Source: Hymenobacter swuensis DY53
Lineage (GTDB): Bacteria > Bacteroidota > Bacteroidia > Cytophagales > Hymenobacteraceae
Reading direction: 5' to 3'
Assembly: GCF_000576555.1 (NCBI RefSeq)
Contig: NZ_CP007145.1
Coordinates: 3,494,501 to 3,558,500, forward strand
DNA length: 64,000 bases
Numbering within the stretch: position 1 is the stretch's first letter; each line of letters opens with the position of its first letter. Both the position numbers and the translations under genes were made by a program. This document shows, piece after piece, positions 51,946-61,158 of this stretch. The notes beneath the pieces are model-generated. The model worked only from the letters and a program-made list of their open reading frames with translations, did no database searches and was not told the DNA's origin.

Positions 51946-54336
51946 ATGTTTCGAACTGAACTACCGCTTACGCCTCATCCCCAACAGCTGCCGCATTCGG
52001 CCCGGGTGCTGACGATAGGCTCCTGCTTTTCGGATTCCATCGGCTCGCGCCTGACCGAGTTCAAAGTCGCGACGATGGCCAATCCGTTTGGCAACGTTTT
52101 CAACCCCATTTCGGCTTGTAAGCTATTGCGCGCCGCCGCCGGTGAAGACATGGACTGGCAGCAGCACCTGGTCGAAGCCAGGGGCCGCTGGCAGAGCCAC
52201 GACCTGCACGCCGAGCTGGGGGCCGACTCCCCGGTGGAGTTGCTCCAGCGCATCCAGACGCTGACGCGGGAAGCCGGCGTGTTTCTAGCTACCGCCGACG
52301 CCGTGGTGCTCACGCTGGGCTCGGCGTTTGCGTATCGCCTGCGCGAAACCGATGAGCTAATCAACAACTGTCATAAGCTGCCCGCTGACAAGTTCGATAA
52401 GGAGCTTTTGACGGCCGATGACATTATTGCGGCCGTGGCGGAAACCCACGCGTATCTGCGCCGCATAAATCCGCGCCTACGCTTTATTCTGACGGTGAGT
52501 CCGGTTCGGCACCTGAAGGATACCCTGGTGCTGAATTCGGCCAGCAAGTCGATGCTGCGCGTAGCCTGTCATTACCTGAGCGAGCTGCTGCCCGATGTGA
52601 CGTACTTCCCGGCCTACGAGTTGTTGATGGACGATTTGCGGGATTACCGCTTCTATGCCTCCGACATGCTGCACCCCTCAGAAGTGGCGGAAAACTACAT
52701 CTGGGAGCGATTTACCCGTACGTATTTCGACGCAGCTTTCGGGCGCTTCAAGAAGGAATGGGAGAGCCTGCGCCAGGCGCTGGGCCACCGGCCACTATAT
52801 GCCGGCGCACCGGAACACCGGCAGTTTTTGGAAGCTACGCTGGAGCGGTTACGCAAGATCGGCTCCCAAACTGATGTGCGCATGGAAACGCTGCATGTGG
52901 AGCGGGAATTGGCTGCGTTACCCCTTCCAGTTATCCCCTCGGTACAAGAGCCCGAGTACGAAGACGACGGAGAGGAGCGCATTGATATTGGCACATACGC
53001 CGAAGAAACACCCGTTACTCCGACAGCGGAGGTTACCACTGCTGCACCGATAACCACTATTCATTCGATAGAAGCTCGCTCTTACTCACGGGCTACGCTG
53101 CTGGGCAAAGGTGCTGGCGTGCTGCTGGAAACAGACGAGCCGGACGTTGATGACGAGTCTGAGGAAGAGGGAAATATTCTTCCCGCACCCATTGCTACTG
53201 TACCGGCATCGGCTGAGGTGGCGTACGAACACGCATACGCCGCCGGCATGGCTGACGAGCAGGAAGCAGACGAAGAGGAGGACGAGGCCGAAGCAGGACT
53301 GGAAGAAGCCGGACGGCGCAAGAAGCGTCGTTCCCGTGGCGGAGCCAAGCGGACCAAGCGTAAGCACGCGCGTTTGGCGGCGGAAGCAGCCGCCAACGGT
53401 ATTGCCACCACGCAGGACGAGCCAGCAGTTTCTGTTTCATTAGAGCCGGTAGCCCTGCCAGCGGCCGAAACCTCAGTAACGGAGCCAGCTTCGGAAGTGG
53501 TGTACATCACCGAAGAGCAGTTACGGCAGCCGACAGCGACGGTTTCCGAAGAAGCTCCCGAAGCGTCCTCAACGGAAGAAACACCAGTGGAGGAACCCAC
53601 CCGTCGTGCCCGTAACAACCGCCGCGACAAGCGGGAAAGGCCATCGCGCGACAACGCACGGTCGGGCCGCCAGCCCTTGTACGCGGAATCTGATGCAGAT
53701 ACAACACCAGTAGCGGCCGAGTTTGAAGTTTCCGCTTCCGTTATCGACTTGCCGGAAGCCCCTGCTTTACAGCCGGTAGCTGCTACGTTGCCCGAAGCCG
53801 TGGAAATTCAGGCTATTGAGCCGCAGACAGCGGAGGTGGTTGCTTCAGTGAGGCTCAAAGCTCCCGCGAAACCGCGCGTCCGGAAAGCTCCGGTTCGGCA
53901 AAAGCCCGTTGCAACAACGCCGGAGGAAACACCGGTTGTGGAAACGCCCGTAGCAGCTATTATAGAAGCTGCGCCCAAGGTAACTCCGGAAGCTCCCGCT
54001 GCACCCAAGCCGCGCCGCCGGGCCGCGCCAAAGAAACCGGTGGTTGCCCCCGAAGCAGTTACGGAAACACCAGCGGTTATACAAACAGTTGAGCCACTGG
54101 CCCCGGCTGTTGCGGAGCCAGTACCCTCTAAGCCGGCTGCTCCGGCGCCTACCGCACGGAAACGGGCGCCCCGTAAGACTAAGGCCGCTGCCAATGCGGC
54201 CGTTCCGGTTGTGGAGCCAGCACCGGCACCGCAGCCTGCAACTCCGGAACCAGATACCGAGGCCAGACCCGCCGCGAAGCGCAAGCCGCGTCCACCTCGC
54301 CGTAAGCCCTCGGCTGATGCGCCTGAAACTACCTGA
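51946..54336 (+). CDS. GSCFA domain protein with a very long C-terminal tail
   Basis: A 796-residue protein. Residues 1-330 are a GSCFA domain, an SGNH/GDSL-hydrolase-like family of unknown activity: GSCFSD (residues 25-30, with the Ser/Cys element), MANPFGNVFNP, LTLGSAFAYRLRET, SPVRHLKD and ASDMLHPSEVAENYIW. The family is normally about 320-350 residues. Here about 465 more residues follow: acidic (ESEEEGNI, EQEADEEEDEAEAGLEE), then patches such as RRKKRRSRGGAKRTKRKH, RRARNNRRDKRERP, KPRRRAAPKKP and RKRAPRKTK separated by Ala/Pro/Glu-rich spacers. The tail is almost certainly disordered and may bind nucleic acid or other polyanions (inference). Confidence 0.85.
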   Translation: MFRTELPLTPHPQQLPHSARVLTIGSCFSDSIGSRLTEFKVATMANPFGNVFNPISACKLLRAAAGEDMDWQQHLVEARGRWQSHDLHAELGADSPVELLQRIQTLTREAGVFLATADAVVLTLGSAFAYRLRETDELINNCHKLPADKFDKELLTADDIIAAVAETHAYLRRINPRLRFILTVSPVRHLKDTLVLNSASKSMLRVACHYLSELLPDVTYFPAYELLMDDLRDYRFYASDMLHPSEVAENYIWERFTRTYFDAAFGRFKKEWESLRQALGHRPLYAGAPEHRQFLEATLERLRKIGSQTDVRMETLHVERELAALPLPVIPSVQEPEYEDDGEERIDIGTYAEETPVTPTAEVTTAAPITTIHSIEARSYSRATLLGKGAGVLLETDEPDVDDESEEEGNILPAPIATVPASAEVAYEHAYAAGMADEQEADEEEDEAEAGLEEAGRRKKRRSRGGAKRTKRKHARLAAEAAANGIATTQDEPAVSVSLEPVALPAAETSVTEPASEVVYITEEQLRQPTATVSEEAPEASSTEETPVEEPTRRARNNRRDKRERPSRDNARSGRQPLYAESDADTTPVAAEFEVSASVIDLPEAPALQPVAATLPEAVEIQAIEPQTAEVVASVRLKAPAKPRVRKAPVRQKPVATTPEETPVVETPVAAIIEAAPKVTPEAPAAPKPRRRAAPKKPVVAPEAVTETPAVIQTVEPLAPAVAEPVPSKPAAPAPTARKRAPRKTKAAANAAVPVVEPAPAPQPATPEPDTEARPAAKRKPRPPRRKPSADAPETT

Positions 54337-54338
54337 GG

Positions 54339-54373
54339 TAAAACCCGGCCCCTATCGGCCGGGTTTTATTTTT
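54339..54373 (+). terminator. Rho-independent terminator after the GSCFA gene
   Basis: TAAAACCCGGCC (54339-54350) pairs perfectly with GGCCGGGTTTTA (54357-54368) around CCTATC, followed by TTTTT. Confidence 0.9.
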
Positions 54374-54619
54374 AACGGGTAACGGCAGAGCCGAACTGAA
54401 TTTTCTGTTTCGGGAGAATTATGGCCTAGCCGATACAGGTTGTAAGCGGCCCCGTGCGGCGGCCGGTTTCTAATTTTCCGGTGGGCTTCTCTCACGGCCC
54501 CGGGCGGCGTATCTTTACTAATTGTTGCCGACGCTGCTGCCAACGGTTGGGCCGGTTTTGCGCGGGTCTTTTGGCATCCTCTGTCTGGCCGTGCGTCCAC
54601 CTCTTGCTTTTGCTTTCCT

Positions 54620-57166
54620 TTGAGTCTTACGTTTGATTTTGTTCAGCCCCAACCGGAACCCGCTGCCGACCGCCTTACGCTGTTTGCGGACGTAATTCTG
54701 CCGTTGCCGCTACCCAAGCTGTACACCTACCGCGTGCCCTTCGAGCTGAACGACCAAGTGGTGGTAGGCGGCCGCGTAATTGTACAGTTCGGGGCCAAAC
54801 GGACACTCAGCTGCATTGTGGCGGCCGTGCATGAGCACCCACCCAAGGAGTATCAGGCCAAGTACATCCTGGAATTCATTGATGATGCGCCGGTCGTGAC
54901 GCAGCCCCAGCTCAAGCTATTCCGCTGGATAGCGGAGTACTACCTCTGCACGCTGGGTGAGGTAATCAACGCCGCCTTACCGGCCGCCCTTAAGCTCAGC
55001 TCCGAGAGTCGCGTGCAGCTTCATCCGGCTTTCGAGGCAGAAACCAACCCGTATCCGCTCAGCGAGCAGGAGCAGAAGGTAGTGGATGCCCTCAGCACCG
55101 GCGAGGAGGGCAAATCCATGACGTTTACAGAGGTGGGCGAGCTGCTGGGCATTGCTTCCTTCCACAAGTACATCAAGTCCCTGATGCAGAAGGACGTGGT
55201 GTTTCTGTTCGAGCATCTCCAGGATAAGTACTCGCCCAAGGTGCTGAAGAAGGTTCGGCTGGCGCACCAGTACATTTCGGAGGCAGCCATTGAGCAGCTG
55301 TTTGCCCAATTGGCCAGCAAGAGCAAGCAGCTGGACGTGGTGATGCGCTACCTCCAGCGGGTGCCCGTGTACCAGAACGAGCACGCCAACCACAAAGGCC
55401 TGGAAAAGGCGGCCCTTACCTCAGCGCCCCACCTCTCCCCTTCCGCCGTGAATACGCTCATCAAAAACGGCGTATTAGAACAGTTCGACCAGATTGTGTC
55501 ACGCTTCCCGCTGGATGAGGACGATGCCGAAGCCAAAATCCACTTTACCCTGAGCGAGGCCCAGCAGACGGCCCGCCAGGACATCATGCGCCAGTTCCAA
55601 GACAAGGACATTGTGCTGTTGCACGGCGTGACGGGCGCCGGCAAAACGGAAATCTACATCGACCTGATCAAGCAGGCCCTCGACGGCGGCGGGCAGGTGC
55701 TGTACCTGCTGCCCGAAATTGCCCTTACCGCCCAGATTGTCACCCGGCTGATGCGCGTGTTTGGCTCGCGGCTGGGCGTGTACCACTCTAAGTTCTCGGA
55801 TAATGAGCGGGTGGAAGTCTGGAACGGGGTGCTGTCGGGCCGCTTTCAAGTGGTGGTAGGCGTGCGGTCGGCCATTTTCCTGCCCTTCGATAACCTGGCG
55901 CTTACCATTGTGGACGAGGAGCACGAATCGAGCTATAAACAGTATGACCCGGCCCCGCGCTACAACGCCCGCGAGGTGGCGCTGATGATGGCCAACTTCC
56001 AGGGCTCCAAGACCCTGCTGGGTTCGGCTACACCGGCGGTAGAAACCTATTACCAGACGCGCACCGGCCGCTACGGGCTGGTGGAGCTGACCAAGCGGTT
56101 CGGCGAAGCCGGCCTGCCCGAAATCGAGCTGGTAGACACGCGTAAAAGCCGGGAGCAGAAAACCATGCTTAACCACTTCACGCCCGAGTTAATGGCGGAA
56201 ATGGAGCGTAAGTTGGCCCTGCAGGAGCAGATTATCCTCTTCCAGAACCGGCGGGGCTACGCGCCATTCATCAACTGCCTGGATTGCGGCTGGATTCCGA
56301 AGTGCCAGAGCTGCGCCGTAAGCCTGAGCTACCACAAGCACAGTCACGAACTGCGCTGCCACTACTGCGGCTACCACGAGCGGATGGTAGCCCAGTGTCC
56401 GGCCTGCGGCTCACGCAACGTAAAAACCGTGGGTTTCGGCACCGAGAAGTTGGAAGACGACCTCAAAGTGATGCTGCCGGCCGCCAACGTGCAGCGCATG
56501 GACCTGGATACCACGCGGGCCAAAAATGCCTACCAGCAGATTATTTCGGAGTTCGAAAAGCAGAACACCAATATTCTGGTAGGTACGCAGATGGTAACTA
56601 AGGGCTTGGACTTCGCCAACGTGAGCCTGGTGGGTATCATCAACGCCGACAGTATTATTCACTACCCCGATTTCCGGGCCCACGAGCGGGCATTTCAGAT
56701 GTTCGTGCAGGTGAGCGGGCGAGCGGGCCGCAAGGGTAAGAAAGGCAAAGTCATCATCCAGACTGGCGACCCGGAACAGGTGATTTTCGACAAGGTGATT
56801 CGCAACGATTACCTGGAGTTCTACGAGTATGAGATTCTGCAGCGACGCGAGCATGGTTATCCGCCGTTTATGCGCATCATTCGCCTCACGGTAAAGCACA
56901 TGGACGTGAGCGTGGGCGAACGGGCGGCCCTGCAGCTTACTCAGGAACTGGTGGACCGGCTGGGCCGCGAGGCTGTGCTGGGGCCGGAAGCGCCGTACAT
57001 CTTCCGTATCCGCAACTTCTACCTGCAGGAAATCACCATCAAGCTGAGCCGGGAACACACCGTACTGCGTGCTGCCAAAGCAGATGTACTGGCCGCCATC
57101 GATCTGCTCCGCGACCAGAAAGAGTTCAAGCAGGTGCGCTTTGCCGTGGACGTGGACCCGATGTAA
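54620..57166 (+). CDS. priA: Primosomal protein N' (replication restart helicase) PriA
   Basis: An 848-residue superfamily 2 helicase that reloads the replisome at stalled forks. It has the N-terminal DNA-binding domain (FADVILPLPLPKLYTY), Walker A GVTGAGKT (336-343), DEEH box (VDEEHESSYKQY), a zinc-binding region with four CxxC-type pairs (CLDCGWIPKCQSC, CHYCGYH, CPACGS) and helicase motifs GTQMVTKGLDF and QVSGRAGR. The start is TTG at 54620; no in-frame ATG is nearby. It overlaps no neighbour and precedes two convergent lipoprotein genes. Confidence 0.97.
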   Translation: MSLTFDFVQPQPEPAADRLTLFADVILPLPLPKLYTYRVPFELNDQVVVGGRVIVQFGAKRTLSCIVAAVHEHPPKEYQAKYILEFIDDAPVVTQPQLKLFRWIAEYYLCTLGEVINAALPAALKLSSESRVQLHPAFEAETNPYPLSEQEQKVVDALSTGEEGKSMTFTEVGELLGIASFHKYIKSLMQKDVVFLFEHLQDKYSPKVLKKVRLAHQYISEAAIEQLFAQLASKSKQLDVVMRYLQRVPVYQNEHANHKGLEKAALTSAPHLSPSAVNTLIKNGVLEQFDQIVSRFPLDEDDAEAKIHFTLSEAQQTARQDIMRQFQDKDIVLLHGVTGAGKTEIYIDLIKQALDGGGQVLYLLPEIALTAQIVTRLMRVFGSRLGVYHSKFSDNERVEVWNGVLSGRFQVVVGVRSAIFLPFDNLALTIVDEEHESSYKQYDPAPRYNAREVALMMANFQGSKTLLGSATPAVETYYQTRTGRYGLVELTKRFGEAGLPEIELVDTRKSREQKTMLNHFTPELMAEMERKLALQEQIILFQNRRGYAPFINCLDCGWIPKCQSCAVSLSYHKHSHELRCHYCGYHERMVAQCPACGSRNVKTVGFGTEKLEDDLKVMLPAANVQRMDLDTTRAKNAYQQIISEFEKQNTNILVGTQMVTKGLDFANVSLVGIINADSIIHYPDFRAHERAFQMFVQVSGRAGRKGKKGKVIIQTGDPEQVIFDKVIRNDYLEFYEYEILQRREHGYPPFMRIIRLTVKHMDVSVGERAALQLTQELVDRLGREAVLGPEAPYIFRIRNFYLQEITIKLSREHTVLRAAKADVLAAIDLLRDQKEFKQVRFAVDVDPM

Positions 57167-57183
57167 CTATAGCTGTTGAGCCA

Positions 57184-57990
57184 CTATATCGCGCTAACGC
57201 TTACAATCAGGCCGGCAATGAGGAGTATCAGGCCGGGCAGCCCGAAGAACAGGAGCCCATACGGTGACAGTAGCGCCCCAACGGCCAGTAATACAGCCCC
57301 GCCCAGCAGCAGACCGATACCAATTCTCCGCAAGGGCCGGTCACTAGGGCCAGATTCAGAAGAGGCCGGGGCGGCGGTAGCGTCCGGAACAGTGCCTTTG
57401 CGCGCCTGCCGCCGAGCTTCCCGCTTCAGCCGCTGCCGGCCGTTTTTACCCTGATAAAGCAACAGTGCTACCCCAATAGGAATGGCGGACAAGGCAATGA
57501 GACCCAAAAACAGACGTCCCCAGTCAGTGCCCGAGCCAGAATCCGAATCTGCATTGACTACAAGTGTTACGAGCCCGGCAGCCACCAGCGTCCCGCCAAT
57601 TACGTTTACGGTGGTAGTAGCAGGATCAGGAACTGACGAGTCGGTTTTGGGAAATACATCCGGGGTTGAAGCAGCTTGCGGCCACCCTCGCCCTACCGGC
57701 CGGCCATACAGCGTATCGGGGGCAGTAACTGCTGCCGATTTTTGCTCTGCGGGTAAAGCTGCGGTTGTCCGCTTACGGAGTGAAACCGATGGAGGCATTT
57801 CCGCCATGAAAGTCCCACTATTGGTAGTGGCTTCAAGCACCGCCGGCTCGGCAGCTACTACCGGAGCAGGTTGGGATGACGTAGGCACATGATAGGTCGG
57901 CGCATCGGGCCGAAAAGCGGCAAATCGGCTACTTTGGCAACCACTCACCAGCACAGTGAGCAATAGAATACTCCACGAAACAAAGCGCAT
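57184..57990 (-). CDS. Predicted lipoprotein with C-terminal membrane helices
   Basis: A 268-residue protein with lipobox VLVSGC (Cys18). The N-terminal part (FAAFRPDAPTYHV) resembles the start of the gene at 58119 (YAMLPKTSSAYHG). After a Ser/Thr/Pro/Ala-rich segment come four hydrophobic stretches (about 128-146, 158-178, 221-239 and 243-266); the last two are Gly/Leu-rich (LLLGGAVLLAVGALL). No catalytic motif. It is convergent with priA. Probably an inner- or outer-membrane lipoprotein of unknown role; the pairing with 58119 suggests a duplicated family. Confidence 0.7.
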   Translation of the reverse strand: MRFVSWSILLLTVLVSGCQSSRFAAFRPDAPTYHVPTSSQPAPVVAAEPAVLEATTNSGTFMAEMPPSVSLRKRTTAALPAEQKSAAVTAPDTLYGRPVGRGWPQAASTPDVFPKTDSSVPDPATTTVNVIGGTLVAAGLVTLVVNADSDSGSGTDWGRLFLGLIALSAIPIGVALLLYQGKNGRQRLKREARRQARKGTVPDATAAPASSESGPSDRPLRRIGIGLLLGGAVLLAVGALLSPYGLLFFGLPGLILLIAGLIVSVSAI

Positions 57991-58060
57991 GAGTAGAATT
58001 ACGACGAAGTGAATAAAAACAAGTGGCTAACGAGCGGCAAACAACGCATAAGTAGGGAAT

Positions 58061-58095
58061 AAAAAAAACGCCCCGGTTTTCACCGAGGCGTTTTG
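58061..58095 (-). terminator. Terminator after the lipoprotein gene at 58119
   Basis: AAAACGCCCCGG pairs with CCGAGGCGTTTT around TTTTCA, with one mismatch; read on the minus strand it is followed by TTTTTTTT, complementary to the A-run at 58061-58068. Confidence 0.85.
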
Positions 58096-58118
58096 TATTG
58101 CTAGCGGTAAGATTCAGC

Positions 58119-58679
58119 TTACACTTCGTCAAGCAGACCAAGTACGATGAACACGATACCGATAATGGCAATAACGGTACCCAGAATGCCACTAATCAGA
58201 CCTACCAGAATACCAATCAGCAGCAGGATGATGCCGAGCTTGATGTTACGGCTGATGGCGTTGGCATCTTCCTTGGCAGCAACTTCCGACTTCTTGTTCA
58301 CCTGTGCTTTAGCCGACAGCTTGTTAGCCTGTTTTGTCAGTTTGGCAACCAAGGCCTTCTGAGCGAAGTTCAGCTTGGGAGCAGGAGCAGCAGCTTTGGC
58401 CGGAGCGGCAGCTACAGCAGACTTTTCAGCAGCTACTGGGGCAGCCTGGGCAGCAGCAGCGGGTACAGGAACGGCCGGAGTGCTTACTTCCGTAGTTACC
58501 GGAGTAACAGTAGTTTCAGTGATTGGAGCGGGCGTTACGGCCACGGCGCGCTGAGTGCCATGATAAGCCGATGACGTTTTGGGCAGCATGGCGTACTCGG
58601 CGCGGTTGCAGCTGCTGAGGGCTACGGCTACGGCGGCAACGGCCGTAAGCTTGTGGAGGAGACCGGACAGGTGCTTCAT
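58119..58679 (-). CDS. Small lipoprotein with C-terminal membrane segment
   Basis: A 186-residue protein with lipobox VALSSC (Cys24) and the N-terminal pattern YAMLPKTSSAYHG shared with the gene at 57184. An Ala/Pro/Val/Thr-rich linker and a Lys-rich patch (AKLTKQANKLSAKAQVNKKSEVAAKED) precede two hydrophobic segments (about 146-164 and 168-184) rich in Ile/Leu/Gly, ending LLDEV. ATG 58679 is chosen; the longer in-frame ORF upstream is not protein-like. Function unknown. Confidence 0.72.
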   Translation of the reverse strand: MKHLSGLLHKLTAVAAVAVALSSCNRAEYAMLPKTSSAYHGTQRAVAVTPAPITETTVTPVTTEVSTPAVPVPAAAAQAAPVAAEKSAVAAAPAKAAAPAPKLNFAQKALVAKLTKQANKLSAKAQVNKKSEVAAKEDANAISRNIKLGIILLLIGILVGLISGILGTVIAIIGIVFIVLGLLDEV

Positions 58680-58901
58680 AGGGAAAGGAGGGTTAGTGAA
58701 TGGTATGCAAACGGGACTTGTACGGGCCAAATTAGGAAAAGGCGGCAAAAAAACAGGATTTATTCTTTTTACAGTCCAGCTTTTTCCAGCGGCCAGAATG
58801 GGTACGTTGCTGTATATGCCTGGGTTACTATGCTCAACGTTTGCTCCGCCCGAACCCTTATCGGCAGGTAAATGTTGAGCCTGCACCGTTACTTTGTGCC
58901 T

Positions 58902-59675
58902 ATGCCGTTCCATCCCAAGTCCCTGTTACTGGTAAGCGCCGCTGGTCTGCTGCTCGGGCCCCTGGCCTGTACCCAGCCGCTCACTGAAAGTACCGCCGCC
59001 CAGCTTACTGAGGCGCGCCGCCAGATCGTACCCGATACCAGCGGCTATGAGCGGCGCCCTCCGCAGGACCTCAATGGCATTGGCAAATACTACCTGGGCC
59101 GCCAGATTGCGCACGTAATGGGCCACGAAGGAGCCTCCTGGCTGGAACGCGCCGACCGGCAACAGGAAGAAGGCACTGATATTCTACTGCGCGAGCTGAA
59201 GCTGAAGCCCACCGATGTAGTAGCGGATATTGGAGCCGGTACTGGCTTTTTCACCTTCCGGATAAGTCCGCTGGTGCCCCGGGGTCGGGTGCTGGCCGTG
59301 GATATTCAGCCGGAGATGCTGACGGCTTTGCGCGAAACCAAGGACCGGATCCGCGCCAACAATGTGGTACCGGTACGCGGCACTACCGATAACCCCAATC
59401 TGCCTGCCAAAGGTGTGGATGTGGTGCTCATTGTGGATGCGTATCACGAGTTTGACCATCCCCGGGAAATGATGCGTGCCATTCGTAACTCCCTTGCCCC
59501 GGCTGGGCGGGTAGCACTGGTGGAATACCGGGCGGAAGACGCTGAGGTACCCATCAAGCGTATTCACAAGATGAGCATCGCCCAGGCCCGACGCGAAATG
59601 GCGGCTCTGGGGTTACGCCTCACGGATTCCATTGAATCGTTACCGCAGCAGCATCTGCTGATTTTCCAGCGCTGA
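58902..59675 (+). CDS. Exported SAM-dependent methyltransferase-like lipoprotein
   Basis: A 257-residue class I methyltransferase fold carrying an export signal. Residues 1-22 are a lipoprotein signal with lipobox LGPLAC (Cys23). SAM motif I is VVADIGAGTGFF (106-117), followed by VLAVDIQPEML and a VDVVLIVDAYHEF-type motif (Asp/Tyr-His-Glu). The FNP or NPPY catalytic motif of N-methyltransferases is absent. Predicted anchoring outside the cytoplasm is at odds with SAM supply, so the protein may have lost catalysis, use another ligand, or be retained inside; see findings. A word TTACTTTG (58889-58896) lies just upstream of the start. Confidence 0.8.
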   Translation: MPFHPKSLLLVSAAGLLLGPLACTQPLTESTAAQLTEARRQIVPDTSGYERRPPQDLNGIGKYYLGRQIAHVMGHEGASWLERADRQQEEGTDILLRELKLKPTDVVADIGAGTGFFTFRISPLVPRGRVLAVDIQPEMLTALRETKDRIRANNVVPVRGTTDNPNLPAKGVDVVLIVDAYHEFDHPREMMRAIRNSLAPAGRVALVEYRAEDAEVPIKRIHKMSIAQARREMAALGLRLTDSIESLPQQHLLIFQR

Positions 59676-59717
59676 TCTTGGCCTGGTTGGTCAGGTGGCC
59701 GGGTGGTACGGGGGCAT

Positions 59718-59725
59718 TACCTTTG
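59718..59725 (+). promoter_or_regulatory. Possible -7 box (TACCTTTG) immediately upstream of queA
   Basis: Exact TAnnTTTG match ending only five bases before the queA ATG (59731), which would make a leaderless or very short-leader transcript. No TTTG at the -33 spacing. The same geometry (TTACTTTG, 58889-58896, five bases before ATG 58902) occurs in the preceding gene. Confidence 0.3.
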
Positions 59726-59730
59726 TGGCC

Positions 59731-60963
59731 ATGTCAGTTTTGCCCCCCGACCCCCGTCAGCTTTCCATTCATGACTTCACCTACCAGCTGCCCCCCGAGC
59801 GAATTGCGCCGGAGCCGCTGCCCAACCGCGACCAGTCGAAGTTATTGCTGTACAAGCAGGGCAGTATAACTGACCAGCAGTTTCAGGAACTGCCCGCGCT
59901 GCTGCCAACCGGTAGCCTCCTGGTTTTCAACGACACCAAAGTGGTGCGGGCCCGCCTGTTCGTGCGGCGGCCAACAGGTGGTATGGTGGAGCTGTTTTGC
60001 CTGGAGCCGGTAGCGCCCCACCAAGCCATCGAGCCCGCTATGCAGCAAACGGGCAGCTGCGTGTGGAAATGCCTGGTGGGCAATGGGCGGCGATGGAAAA
60101 AAGGCCCTGTAACGCTGGAGTTTGAAGCCCTCGGCCAGCCGGCGGTGTTGACTGCCGAACGGATTGAACAACACGACGGTTATGCTCTGATTCGATTCAG
60201 TTGGGAGCCGGCAACCCTGCCATTTGCCGAAGTACTGCATGGAGCGGGCCACTTGCCGCTTCCCCCCTACCTCAACCGCGCCGATACTGACGTGGATGCC
60301 GTGCGGTACCAAACGGTATACGCGGCCCACGAGGGAGCTGTGGCCGCTCCTACGGCCGGCCTGCACTTCTCCGAGGCGGTATTGGCGGAGCTGAAGGAGC
60401 GGCAAATTTCAGCTGCCCGCGTAACGCTACACGTTGGCGCAGGTACTTTTCAGCCCGTTAAGGCGGAGCATATGGCCGCCCATGCCATGCACGGGGAGCC
60501 CATCAGTGTAACCGCGGCTACGTTGCGGCAGCTTCAGGCCCATTTGCCCCAGCCAATTATTCCGGTGGGTACCACCAGCCTGCGCACGTTGGAAAGCCTG
60601 TACTGGCTGGGCGCACGTCTGGTGCAACATCCGGAAGCGGTGCCCATCTGGCACGTCAGTCAATGGCAGCCGTATGAAGAACAGCGGGAAGTAACGCTGG
60701 AGGATGCCCTGGCCGCGCTGCTTCGCCAGTTGGAAATAACAGGCTCCGATACGCTTCATGCCACTACCCAGCTATTGATTGCGCCCGGTTACCGGTTCCG
60801 GATGGTGCGCGGCCTGATTACTAATTTTCATCAGCCGGAAAGTACCCTGTTACTGCTGGTAGCGGCTTTGCTCGGCCCTGCCTGGCGGCAGGTATACCAG
60901 CATGCACTGGCAAACAACTACCGCTTTCTGAGCTACGGCGACTCTTCTCTGCTGCTTCCGTAA
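59731..60963 (+). CDS. queA: tRNA preQ1(34) S-adenosylmethionine ribosyltransferase-isomerase QueA
   Basis: Transfers the ribosyl moiety of SAM to preQ1 at tRNA wobble position 34, the penultimate step of queuosine. The 410-residue protein has the family start YQLPPERIAPEPLPNRDQSKLL in parts, DTKVVRARLF (FNDTKV), GAGHLPLPPYLNR, YQTVYA, GAVAAPTAGLHFSE and HVGAGTFQPVK, then NFHQPESTLLLLVAAL near the end. ATG 59731 gives MSVLPPDPRQLSIHDFTY; the longer ORF start at 59695 is less likely. It follows the methyltransferase-like gene and precedes a small exported protein gene. Confidence 0.96.
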   Translation: MSVLPPDPRQLSIHDFTYQLPPERIAPEPLPNRDQSKLLLYKQGSITDQQFQELPALLPTGSLLVFNDTKVVRARLFVRRPTGGMVELFCLEPVAPHQAIEPAMQQTGSCVWKCLVGNGRRWKKGPVTLEFEALGQPAVLTAERIEQHDGYALIRFSWEPATLPFAEVLHGAGHLPLPPYLNRADTDVDAVRYQTVYAAHEGAVAAPTAGLHFSEAVLAELKERQISAARVTLHVGAGTFQPVKAEHMAAHAMHGEPISVTAATLRQLQAHLPQPIIPVGTTSLRTLESLYWLGARLVQHPEAVPIWHVSQWQPYEEQREVTLEDALAALLRQLEITGSDTLHATTQLLIAPGYRFRMVRGLITNFHQPESTLLLLVAALLGPAWRQVYQHALANNYRFLSYGDSSLLLP

Positions 60964-61158
60964 TTTGGTTGTCGGCAGCATAGTGGTTTCAACCGAAGGC
61001 TCAAATAGAATACAAGAAGCAGTAAATCAACTGGGTATTTTTATTTCTGGCATTGAGGAAGCACTGGTAATCGTTTGGTATCATGAGGGTAAGTAAAACT
61101 ATTTTTTGTAGGACCGTATAAGGACACAAATCCTAGTTTCTCCAATCAGACTCTCCTC

